From Phytophthora sp. 'mugwort' (lineage: Eukaryota > Oomycota > Peronosporomycetes > Peronosporales > Peronosporaceae), in contig JAUCEF010000006.1 of NCBI GenBank assembly GCA_033558025.1, forward strand, positions 1,860,001 through 1,924,000: DNA of 64,000 nt. Reading direction: 5' to 3'. The notes under the pieces are model-generated. The model searched no databases, was not told the origin of the DNA, and was given only the letters and a program-made list of their open reading frames with translations. A program made the position numbers and the translations under genes. The number at the start of each line of letters is the position of its first letter. Within the stretch, counting starts at the first letter, position 1. Positions 52,500-62,217 of this stretch are shown in pieces.

Positions 52500-55400
52500 T
52501 TATGTTGGTAAATCTATTGCAGACTGTGAGTCGTCTGGCATGCCTTCGTTCGCCTCGCGCGGATGAGAGCTAATATCATTGTCCTGACTATTAGTTTCTA
52601 ATGGTTGCTCCGATGGGGTAACGTTATGCTCTCTTCGCTCGGTTAGCCCAGTAATGCTGCTGATTTGATCAATGAACTGCAAAGATCAAAGGGTTAGTAC
52701 ATCGCCGGTCAGCAAAACTCAAGGATAAACTATAGTACCTGTTGAATCTGACTACGCGCTTGCAGCTCAGCCTCTGCTAGTGCTGGAAAGGGCCAATCGC
52801 CAAGCTCGTGTCGTTGCTGCAAGAATCCCAGCAACGTTTGTTTTGGTAAACTACTCCGAGATATCAGAGCTGTCCACTACGCAAGACAGCCACTGTCAGT
52901 AAAATAACAAACTACTTAAACACTCACAAAATGTCACTTACATTTAGCTGAACATCGAGCAGCTTTTTTAACTCCATGCTGCCAAATACTGTATGAATTC
53001 GCCATAGCTCCGTCTCACTCTGCATAAATTTTCCATTAGCTCGGGTGGTTATCCCATCGCGCTCTTATCACAAGTACATACCTCCTCAATAATACCGAAG
53101 TCCCCCAAAACATCCCCTTTGGGGTCCACCGAGTCGAGAATAGCGACGAAATGACATTCCAGCTCCGAAATAGTGTCCACATCTGCGTACTGCTCAAAGC
53201 TGTCCGCCTGAACCTTCTTCGTCAACGCTTCCAAGACGCCAGTGGCTGGGCCGGATCGGATGGCTAAGTGTACAAGAAGTCGCAAACAGATGCAGCGTAT
53301 ATCACTCATTGCTGGCAGAAATTCAAAGTATGATCAAAATTCAGACCCTTTATACAAAAGCAAAATACCAACGTAATTAACCAACACGTACCTTTGCGTT
53401 TACTCTTCGCACTATGACTAGTGCCACGAGAGGAGAGCATTTGGTCTAGCTGCCTCAGCAGCTTGTACACGCCACATACAAGATATAGAATATCGATCTT
53501 CCATTGTCCCTCACGAGCTCTTGAAACCACTAGGTTCTCGTATGCCTCCGCAATACATACCAGAACGTCCAACAGCATTTGAACTGTAAGTTCATACACT
53601 TTTTCGTGCACACCGAGGTTGCGTTCGTAACCAATTAGCACCGTGTTATTCACATATTCCAGTAGCAACTGCATCCGAAAGATGAATCCCTGTATGGCAT
53701 AGGTACATCGAGTATTACCAAACCACGGTTTGCTTACTGTCCAAGATTGCTCGTAAATTCCCGGAAGTATGTGGTTCATGCACTCATGGAAAAAGACCCG
53801 ATGTGCATAATGAACGAGTGAATTCATCATCCGTAAAATTTGGGTTTCCACGCGGTCAAATGCATTATCCACCCAGTTAAGATGAATATAGCGACTATCG
53901 TGCTCAAGGTGGCGTCGTCGGCTTTTTCTCCCTTGTCGTGCCATGGTGTCAACTTGATGTCGGCATATCCGCCATACAAAGAGTAATCTACAAGAATTCG
54001 CGTGCTCCGAGACGACATGTTCAATAGTGCATGACGGTACTTTCAGCATTGTTTGCATGTGCCGTTCCATTTTGTCAATCTTTTCCAATAGCACCTGTAT
54101 AAACGCACAGCTAAGCGCGACATTCTGTGCTTGAATACAGGTTCCAATAATCTCTGTCTCTTCTAGTAAATGATGTGCTAGCTTTTCAAATGGTGATAAT
54201 ACTCGAGTTGTAGTAGTGGTTTCCAAGTTCGTTGATCGCGTTATTGTACCACCTCGCACTAAGCGTAGCGGTCGTCGAGGGCAGTACGCACCATATTCGT
54301 CGAAGCACCCAATCCCCCCGTCTACGATGTGTCGGATAGAGCCGCGTCTTGCAGAATTCACAATAGGTGACATAGGGTGAGACCCTCCCATGTCTCTTAC
54401 AACCGATTGAGGAGCATTTTCTTGCACCGAGAAGACATTTCCAAGGGAATTTGACCTCACTAGAGACACGGAACGCGCTGGCGCCGCGTGAATTGCTGGG
54501 TGAACTTGAGTGATTACGTCGTGTTGAAGGACAGACCGAAAGTAACGCGCGAAAATATGTTCGCCCTTGCTGATGGACGACTCAATAGATTTCCACAGTG
54601 CTTTCCCAACTTTATCGTTGAGTTCGCCATTCGGAAACACCGAGCTAATCTCCACCACCACAGCGTGAACGGACTCAAGAACTTCACGAAATTTAAGACC
54701 CATCTGGACGCGGAAATTTGGGTTCACGGGAGCTCCGATAAAGCGAAGTTCTCGCATATTTACCCACTCATTCAGCGACAAGAACTGAGACCAACTCACA
54801 ACTTCCGCGCACTTTTGCAGCGATTTCTTGATCTGGAGTTTGCACCGCTTGTCATCCACGTCAACAACGACAACTTCCACCCACACGGTATCTTTGCCAT
54901 TGTTTACTAAAACTCTCTGACCTACCCATTTGGCTAGCCCCCCACTTCGACCAAACAAACGAGATCCATCATGCTCGCCACCTTTGCCAAGAAGCGGCAC
55001 ATATAATTGACCATCTAATGTCTCGATACGCCCAAAAATATCGCGACTTTCGTCGTCATGAAGCGTTGTGACGTCTCGTTCGGACACAGCAAACACAGTT
55101 TTCTGCCACCACACACCTACATGATGAGGATCAGCCACGAGAACTTTCGCCTGCTGACCAGGAGGTGCTGTTGGTAAATGGACGAATCGATTCACAAGAT
55201 TCATCAGCATCTCCGGAAAAATACCTCCTTTGCTGCGGAATTTCCGTGGACGATAGAAACACTGCACTACAAGTGGAGGACAAGCTTCTGCTACGTGATT
55301 TAAACACGAGGACGTTGCCGCTATATCGCGCGCCCATTGATCGGAAATCTGCGTCAAATGCTTCATCTGTTCGTCTAGTGTTTCTTTCAAATAACTGCTG

Positions 55401-56137
55401 TACACGTCGGCAATTAGTGACTCAAACTTGACTGCTACATTTTCCTCCACCATCGCTCCGTCATCACCGAAAATTGTTGTAAGAGTACCATCAGCTGCGA
55501 ACAGACAAACAGTGTCCACATCTTTCCGAATTTGCTGCTTGACGAACTCAGCACGTTGACGTAAGGTCTGAGTATCTGTCTGTGTGGCAGCGTGAGATAC
55601 GACGGGCTGTGTTGTTAAGGAATTAAAGACAGTCTCGTGATATACAAGCTCCACCTCTTCTTTACGAGCTTCCTTGTATGCTGTCCATTGGTATTCCATT
55701 GGTAAAAATCTCACGTAGTGGAGGATCGAGAGGATCGAGAGCTTGCGTAGCCGCAGCTCTTTTAGAATTGAGGGACCAAGTAATTCCCCTAAATGTCGGA
55801 ACATTTCTTGGATGCGATCAACGGCAGCATCGTTTGGAGCAATAATTGAAGGGGATTCTCGTGATGATCGAGGTGTTGACGTCCCCATCATCTCGCTGTT
55901 GCTGGGTTGCCTGCTGAGCTTTCGAAGAAGCTTTGGTTTGCCCTTGACATGCTCTTCCACGATTTTCTCGATCACTTCAAAGGTGTCGCGTGTGTCGAGG
56001 TATAATTTGGCTGCTGGATGCATCCACGGGTTCACTCCGTCCCCTGCTTTTGTCTGACCGCTTGCCAGGTTCACTAACTGTTGGATTTCCTCTAATAACT
56101 GCAGTACCACGAGTTCATCTCGGCCTGATAGGACCAT
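52500..56137 (-). CDS. Large unidentified helical protein, 5 exons, 1122 aa
   Basis: Exon 1 is 53392-56137, exon 2 is 53082-53311, and three short exons follow (SETELWRIHTVFGSMELKK; WTALISRSSLPKQTLLGF; FIDQISSITGLTERREHN to the stop at 52500). All junctions keep frame, with introns of roughly 60-80 nt. The protein is mostly helical, with no signal peptide or obvious membrane segment. A Ser-rich insert (RKLSRQPSNSEMMGTSTPRS, ~75-100) and a second one (ARSVSLVRSNSLGNVF, ~555) look like phosphorylation-prone linkers. Residues ~690-900 contain many Leu/Trp/His helices (HYAHRVFFHECMNHILPG, FIFRMQLLLEYVNNTVL). It ends with an Asn/Ser/Pro-rich tail. I do not recognise a family; the shape could be that of a trafficking-complex or scaffold subunit. 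Confidence 0.75.
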
Positions 56138-56530
56138 TTTGCTGTACCGCTTGTGCTCAAGATCGTAGGGAGGAAGGACAGGACCTCAGTGACTGCACAT
56201 CGAGGGGTAACTCTTAGTACTGCGGCCCTGCTCGCCGCTGCGTTAGAGCTTTCTGTACAGCGTTTATTTCCAGTCGCTATTCTTCAACGGTAACTGAAAT
56301 AAGCTCCCTGTGACGTGTGAGAATGCTAGACTGACAAGTACTGTTCAATAGATCGTGGACTCATGAAAGTAACCACTAGATACAATTTGACGTTGAAATG
56401 TACATTGGCAACAAGATGTTCATCTCTTAACTTGCAACTTTGGTTGCCATTTGAGGGTATGGTCTCCTGAACAGGGGGCGCACGCCTTTGAGGCCAGAGC
56501 ATACAAAGACCCATATTACTTCCAAGGACC
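56138..56530. other. Divergent intergenic region
   Basis: Between the start of the large minus-strand gene and the SWIB gene. No repeat or gene; presumed promoters. Confidence 0.45.
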
Positions 56531-57706
56531 ATGAGCGACGGGATGGGGCTCGGACTGGACCTGTCGGGGTTGGGCCAGGAGCCCATGGCGCCTGCTGTGG
56601 ACGTGGTGCAGCTTACAGACGCCATCCGCCTTATCCTCAAGGATGCGGATCTGGAGCAACTATCGCGCCGCATGATCCGCAAGCAGTTGGAGGCGCAGTT
56701 CCATGCCGACCTGTCGAGCTATAAGGACGTGATCAACTCCACGATCCTGGAAATAATTGAGGAGCAGCAGGCCGACGAAGAGGACGGGGAAGAAGAGGAG
56801 CGCGAGCCTGACCCGAGCGATGAGGAAGAGGACGCCGACGACGAGCAGGAGGAGCGCACACCTCGCAAGAAGGCGGCGCCCAAGAAGAAGGTGACGCCCA
56901 AAAAGCGCAAGCGGAAGACGACGGAGGGTGAGGATGACAAGAAGGCCGCAGGAGGTGGCGGAGGCTTTAACGCACAGCTGAGCCTTTCCCCGGAGCTCGC
57001 GCAGGTTGTCGGGTCGGAGACTATGGCACGTCCGCAGGTTGTTAAGGCGCTCTGGGCCTACATCCGCGAGCACAACTTGCAGGATCCGAAGAACAAGAAG
57101 ACCATCATTTTGGATGATACACTGCGGGGAGTGTTCCAGCGCGACTCGTTCACCATGTTCAGTATGAACAAGTTCGTCAAGCGTCATGTGCGCAAACCCG
57201 ACGACATGCCGCCTGGCGGATGGAGTCAGATCCCGCGCGACGGCGTGTCGAGCGACGAAGACACGGAGGCGAAGGCCGCCAAGAAGAAACCGGCCAAACG
57301 AAAGAAAAAAGTGGCATCCTCGGATGATGGAGACGTCAAGGACAAGAAGAAGAACAATCCGTTCAATGCGGAGCTGTCGGTGTCTCCCGAGCTGGCGTCA
57401 CTCATTGGCAGTGACCGCATAGCACGGCCCAAAATTGTGAAAGCGTTATGGGCGTACATCCATGAACACGGACTGCAGGATCCGGATGACAAGCGCACAA
57501 TTTTGCTAGACGACAGGATGAAACAGGTATTTCAACGGGACTCGTTCACAATGTTTTCCATGAACAAATTCATCAAGCGTCACGCGCGCAAGATCGACGA
57601 CTTACCACCGGGCGGTTGGGCTGAGATTCCGCGCGATGGATTGTCGAGCGACGAGGACGAGGCCAAGACCAAGAAAAAAGCTCGGAAAACCAAGAAGGCG
57701 ACGTAA
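56531..57706 (+). CDS. DEK_C plus double SWIB-domain chromatin protein, 391 aa
   Basis: Intronless. Residues ~25-78 form a DEK_C-type helical domain (RLILKDADLEQLSRRMIRKQ then LEAQFHADLSSYKDVINS). An acidic run (EEDGEEEEREPDPSDEEED) and a basic Lys-rich nuclear-signal-like stretch (KKAAPKKKVTPKKRKRK) follow. SWIB domain 1 (~150-228) has LSLSPELAQVVGSETMARPQ, VVKALWAYIREHNLQDP and MFSMNKFVKRHV. A second Lys-rich linker leads to SWIB domain 2 (~275-352), very similar to the first, showing an internal duplication. SWIB/MDM2 domains occur in SWI/SNF subunits and in yeast UAF30 (RNA polymerase I activation). DEK_C plus SWIB is a known eukaryotic pairing. Likely nuclear, acting on chromatin or rDNA transcription. 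Confidence 0.9.
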   Translation: MSDGMGLGLDLSGLGQEPMAPAVDVVQLTDAIRLILKDADLEQLSRRMIRKQLEAQFHADLSSYKDVINSTILEIIEEQQADEEDGEEEEREPDPSDEEEDADDEQEERTPRKKAAPKKKVTPKKRKRKTTEGEDDKKAAGGGGGFNAQLSLSPELAQVVGSETMARPQVVKALWAYIREHNLQDPKNKKTIILDDTLRGVFQRDSFTMFSMNKFVKRHVRKPDDMPPGGWSQIPRDGVSSDEDTEAKAAKKKPAKRKKKVASSDDGDVKDKKKNNPFNAELSVSPELASLIGSDRIARPKIVKALWAYIHEHGLQDPDDKRTILLDDRMKQVFQRDSFTMFSMNKFIKRHARKIDDLPPGGWAEIPRDGLSSDEDEAKTKKKARKTKKAT

Positions 57707-58056
57707 TACCGACGGTGATTCTACACATAAGAACGAGCAGTGAGCGACTCTGGCCGTTATAGACACAGCAGCGGCATGCTAGCAGTGAGGTTCGAGTGGC
57801 TTGCATCCATCTGGTATATGAAATCGACGTGACTCTCTTGAATAAATGCGTAGTTGTATTTTTGTGTTGAAGTTTATCGCAGTCCATCAATTATTGTCGC
57901 AATAATTGTACTTGACCATTTATGCCATGAGGTGGTGTACACAATCGAGTTTCAGAGTACCGCACGACCCTCTAATAGTGGCCTCAGTTTGACTGGATCA
58001 CGAAAGGGTAGCAACTCTATTGGACGTGGAAGCCGCAGCAGACCGCAGAGACAGCC
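57707..58056. other. Intergenic region before MPP10
   Basis: Tandem genes on the same strand. The region holds the SWIB 3' end and the MPP10 promoter. No gene or repeat recognised. Confidence 0.45.
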
Positions 58057-60014
58057 ATGGACGCGTCCGCAATCGCCAGCTTCCGCGAGAAGGTAGTGCA
58101 GAAGCCCGAGGTGCGTCGACGTCCTGATCTACTGTGGTAGCTGGAGGTAGCGCTGGAACTAACCATGTATGAATCTATCGCCCGCAGGTATTTTTCACGC
58201 CGTCGGAGGAGGTCGCAAAAGAGATTAAGTCGTTTGCCAAGCATGCATACGACCGCACCTCTAAATACCAGAGTAAGAGCAGCGGCGCCGCGCCGCTGGA
58301 GGAGCTTTACGTGGACGGCTTCGACGCGGACCAGGTCTGGGAGCAGCTCCGCCTGCTGAACGGTCCGTTGGTGACGGAGATGACGCAGCGCATTCGCATG
58401 TTCCAGAAGAACCCGGACAACATCCTGCTTTTCCCTTCGGAGAAGCAGGAGGAGAGCGAAGAGGAGCAGGAAGAGAATGGCAGTGACGTCGACAGCGACG
58501 AAGAGAAGGACAGCGACAATGATGAAAACTCGGACGATGGCACTGCTGACTCTGACGAGGAGGAAAAAGAAGTGAAGAAGAGCAAGAAGAAGAAAGCCAA
58601 GAAGACTCGAGATGTTGCCGAGGATGGTTTCTTTGACTGGGACGAAATGGACAAGGCAGCCGAAGAAGAAGAAGAGGAGGAAGAAGCTGATGAAGACATG
58701 GAGGATGACGATAACGAGAATGATGATGAAGAAGATGACGATGAATCGGAAATGGATGAAGAATCCGATGCCGAGGCTGCGGAGGACATGACGTACACTG
58801 ACTTTTTCGGCGACGAGGATGACGAGGGAGGTGAAGAGGACGACGAAGAAGAGGAGGAGGAAGAACTCAATGATGTCGATATGCAGGAGGGCGACAACGA
58901 CGACGAAGAATACCCGACAATTAAGCGCTCGAAGCCTGATGAGGAAGAAAACGCTGATGACGAGGAGCTTGCAGAGCGTGGCATCATGTCGTCGCACCAG
59001 CGTCAGCGTCAGCGTATTCAGAAGGAAATCAAAGAACTCGAACAGCAGGCCATTAGCGAGAAGCCATGGCTGTTGAAGGGTGAGGTGCGATCTGCTGCGC
59101 GTCCAGAAAATAGTTTGCTAGAAGCCGTGCTGGACTACGACAGGCCAGTGAAAGCAGCCCCTGTGATCACGGAAGAGGTTTCCATCGCACTTGAGGAAAT
59201 GATTAAGAAGCGTATTCTGGAGGACGACTATGACGATGTGATCCGTAAATTCGCTGGTAACGAGGAGGACCAGAAGAACAAGCTGGAGGAGGTGTCCATG
59301 GAGAAATCCAAGGAGGGGCTGGGCGAGATCTATGAAAAGGAATACATGAAGTCAGCCATGGGGTTCGAAGCTGACGACGAGTCCAAGCAGGACCAGGAGG
59401 AGATCGAGGTGATGTTCAAGAGCCTATGCTGGAAGCTTGACGCGCTGTCGAATTACCACTTCACGCCTAAGCCAGCAGTCAAGGAGCTGCAGGTCAAGCC
59501 TGCGGTTCCCGCCATCGCGATGGAGGAGGTGGTGCCAATCAGCGTGAGTGACGCGAACCTGAAGGCGCCCGAGGAGGTGTATGACAAGAAGCGCAAACGT
59601 GGTGAGGCCGTGCTGCAGTCCAAGGAGGAGATGACCCAGACGGAGCGCAAGGCGCTGCGCAACGCCAAGAAGCATGCGCGGCGGAAGGAGAAGCGCCAGC
59701 GCGAGTTCGACGAGCGGCTGGTGGCCAAACTCAATCCGGGGCTGGGCAACAAGTACGAGAAGAAGAAGATGCTCGAGAGCATCGCCGGTGCCAAGAACAT
59801 CACCACAGGCAAGCAGATCGAGGGCTCTTCGAAGCAGTTTTCCAACTCGAAGGAATTCTTCTCACGTCTGCAGGTATGAAAGCTGATTGCGCCCCTTGCT
59901 GGCATGTCTACTCCTAACAAGCGTGTGTACTGACTGAGATGTATATCATTCGTGTATTTTTTTATGCAGGACGAGGTGCAAGAAAAAATCAGGAGTGCAA
60001 GCAGCAGCAAGTAA
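58057..60014 (+). CDS. MPP10: U3 small nucleolar ribonucleoprotein MPP10 homologue, 3 exons, 594 aa
   Basis: Part of the SSU processome needed for 18S rRNA maturation, acting with IMP3 and IMP4 in the nucleolus. Exons 58057-58110, 58188-59873 and 59970-60014 total 1785 nt with a closed frame; introns are 77 and 96 nt. The short first exon (MDASAIASFREKVVQKPE) and last exon (DEVQEKIRSASSSK) lie outside the main open frame. Signature blocks: LYVDGFDADQVWEQLRLLN; FFDWDEMDKA and DMTYTDFFGDE in a long Asp/Glu run; then QRQRIQKEIKELEQQAISE followed by KPWLLKGEVRSAARPENSLL; and the C-terminal KNITTGKQIEGSSKQFSNS. The very acidic middle (residues ~110-290) gives low-complexity DNA and spurious antisense frames. 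Confidence 0.94.
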
Positions 60015-60537
60015 AAGACGGCGAGCGCTGCCTCACGTTAAACGGCAGCTGGCCGCGATATCGAGCAATAGAGTGGATTTTGTGCATATTATACGTCGGT
60101 CTTGATCGTCGTCGGCGTTTAGTGCCGCGTCAATTCCTCACCCCACAGCTGCGAGCGCAGGCTGAGCGCTATCTAATTTCTGGTTGTGCCAGTGCCGTCA
60201 TACTCGTATTCCTTGAGGCCTAATTTGTATCCTCTCGAACTGATTTGTATTTATCTGTCCCGCATTAAAAAATATAATTAAGTATACGGTGCCCCATTAT
60301 GAAGGACAAGGATTCTCGGATCAAAGTGCACAGCAGCCGGCTTAGTCAGCCGCTGACAGATGATTTTGCAGGCTTATACTTGTGATTTGTATGATATCTA
60401 CTAAGTACGACGGGGACGCAGTTGGTACCTTCAACAAGCAAGGTCAGGGGATTTTGGCAGCCACAAAGTGAATCCTCACTCTGAATTTGCCTCATAGGAG
60501 CTCGAACGACGTGCCCCACCCTTTCCCAATATCCGCA
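60015..60537. promoter_or_regulatory. Intergenic region upstream of glutamate decarboxylase, with a candidate oomycete initiator
   Basis: No gene. 'tcactctgaatttg' at about 60475-60488, 50-63 bp before the chosen ATG, resembles the oomycete initiator plus flanking element (TCAYTYY followed by an AATTT-like word). The match is imperfect and there is no expression evidence. Confidence 0.3.
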
Positions 60538-62019
60538 ATGCAAGTGAACACGCGCAAATACTCTGGCGACGCCGGCGATCTGCAGCTGGAGACGGAGGCA
60601 GTGTACGGCCACCCGCTCATGTGCGCCAGCCTCCCGTCGGACGTTTTCCCGCAGCGCTCGGTGCCCGCACGCGTGGCACACCAACTCATTAAGGATGAGC
60701 TGGCGCTGGACGGCAACCCTAAGATGAACCTCGCGTCCTTTGTGACCACGTATATGGAGCCCGAGGCCGAGGACCTTATGGTCGAGGGTCTGCGTAAGAA
60801 CTACATCGATCTCGACCAGTACCCGCAAACGGCCGAGATCCACAACCGTTGTGTGACCATGCTGGCCAACCTGTACCACGCGCCGCTGGAGCCTGGCCAG
60901 AAGGCAACTGGTACGGGCTGCATCGGCTCCTCGGAGGCTATCATGTTGGCCGGCTTGGCCATGAAGCGCAAGTGGAAGGACCGCCGCATTGCTGCCGGCC
61001 TGCCCTACGACAAACCCAACATGGTCTTTGGCTCTAACGTGCAAGTCTGCTGGCACAAGATGTGCAAGTATTTCGAGATCGAGATCCGCGAGGCCGATGT
61101 GTCCCCGGACTGCCTCGTGCTCACGGCCAAGCGTGCGCGCGCATTGATCGACGAGAACACAATCGGCGTCAGCGCCATCCTCGGCAGCACGTTCAACGGC
61201 GAGTACGAGGACGTTAAATCCATCCACGACATGTTGGTAGAAGAGAATGAACGCAACGGATGGAACATTCCGCTTCACGTGGACGCGGCCAGCGGTGGCT
61301 TCATCGCTCCGTTCATCAGCCCCGATCTCGAGTGGGACTTCCGTCTACCCAACGTCAAGAGCATCAACGTCAGTGGCCACAAGTTTGGCCTGGTGTATGC
61401 CGGCATGGGCTGGGCTCTGTGGCGTGAGCCCGAGGATCTCCCCGATGATTTGGTGTTCCACGTGAACTACTTGGGTGGAGACCAGTCGTCATTCACGCTC
61501 AACTTCTCGAAAGGTGCCGGCAACGTGGTGGCACAGTATTACAACATGCTGCGCTTCGGCTTCGAAGGATACCGTCGTATCATGGAGGCCAGTATGGAAA
61601 ACGCACAGCTGCTACGTGGATCGCTGGTGGCGACGGGCCACTTCCGTATCGTCGACAAGCAGCACATGCCGCTTGTGGCCTTTGCGCTGATCGATTCGTC
61701 CCGGTACACGTGCTTCGACATCCAGGACAAACTTAAGAGTCGTGGCTGGATTGTCCCGGCCTACACGTGCTCGAGCGGTGCCGAGTCGATGACAATCATG
61801 CGTGTAGTCGTGAAGCAGAACTTTTCGTCGCACATGGCCAACATGCTGGTGCAGGATATCATGAAGGCCATTGAGGCGCTCGAGCAGCACCACATCCTGG
61901 TCGACACGGCCATGTCTTCGCCTAAGGCGAAGAAGACGCACTTCAAGGACATTGTGCACTCGCTCCAATCCAACCTCAAGCACCAGCAGTCGGGCATGAC
62001 GACACACGGCGTGTGCTAG
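60538..62019 (+). CDS. Glutamate decarboxylase (PLP-dependent), 493 aa
   Basis: Converts glutamate to GABA and CO2, consuming a proton. Single exon. I start at the ATG at 60538; the open frame upstream has no ATG. Blocks of the GadB/plant-type enzyme: SVPARVAHQLIKDELALDGNP, NLASFVTTYMEPEAEDLM, ATGTGCIGSSEAIMLAGLAM, NVQVCWHKMCKYFEIEIRE, LGSTFNGEYEDV, PLHVDAASGGFIAPF (Asp binding the pyridine nitrogen), SINVSGHKFGLVYAGMGW (Schiff-base Lys) and NYLGGDQSSFTLNFSKG. The length (~460-500) is usual. The C-terminal ~35 residues are basic (SSPKAKKTHFKDIVHSLQS), in the position where plant enzymes bind calmodulin; the sequence is only loosely similar there. Confidence 0.95.
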   Translation: MQVNTRKYSGDAGDLQLETEAVYGHPLMCASLPSDVFPQRSVPARVAHQLIKDELALDGNPKMNLASFVTTYMEPEAEDLMVEGLRKNYIDLDQYPQTAEIHNRCVTMLANLYHAPLEPGQKATGTGCIGSSEAIMLAGLAMKRKWKDRRIAAGLPYDKPNMVFGSNVQVCWHKMCKYFEIEIREADVSPDCLVLTAKRARALIDENTIGVSAILGSTFNGEYEDVKSIHDMLVEENERNGWNIPLHVDAASGGFIAPFISPDLEWDFRLPNVKSINVSGHKFGLVYAGMGWALWREPEDLPDDLVFHVNYLGGDQSSFTLNFSKGAGNVVAQYYNMLRFGFEGYRRIMEASMENAQLLRGSLVATGHFRIVDKQHMPLVAFALIDSSRYTCFDIQDKLKSRGWIVPAYTCSSGAESMTIMRVVVKQNFSSHMANMLVQDIMKAIEALEQHHILVDTAMSSPKAKKTHFKDIVHSLQSNLKHQQSGMTTHGVC

Positions 62020-62217
62020 TTCTCCTGGCTTTATATGCGCGACTAGGAGGCTGCTATGCGGACACGTCCAGCACGCATCCTTCCGCTTGTTTTTCAGCTG
62101 CAACTTCTGCGTTATCTGGAGAGTGAACGACGTGCAGCTCACTCTCGCAAGGAAAACAAAATAATCGTAAACATGCAAGTATTTGCTAATACTCTTTGCT
62201 AAACCTTTTATGCGTCA

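Noticed and set aside
58017..58997. Long hydrophobic-looking and Ser-rich minus-strand frames over MPP10
   Set aside because: They are complements of the Asp/Glu-rich repeats (GAN codons reversed give runs of Leu/Phe/Ile/Val or Ser). The sense protein is a clear MPP10.
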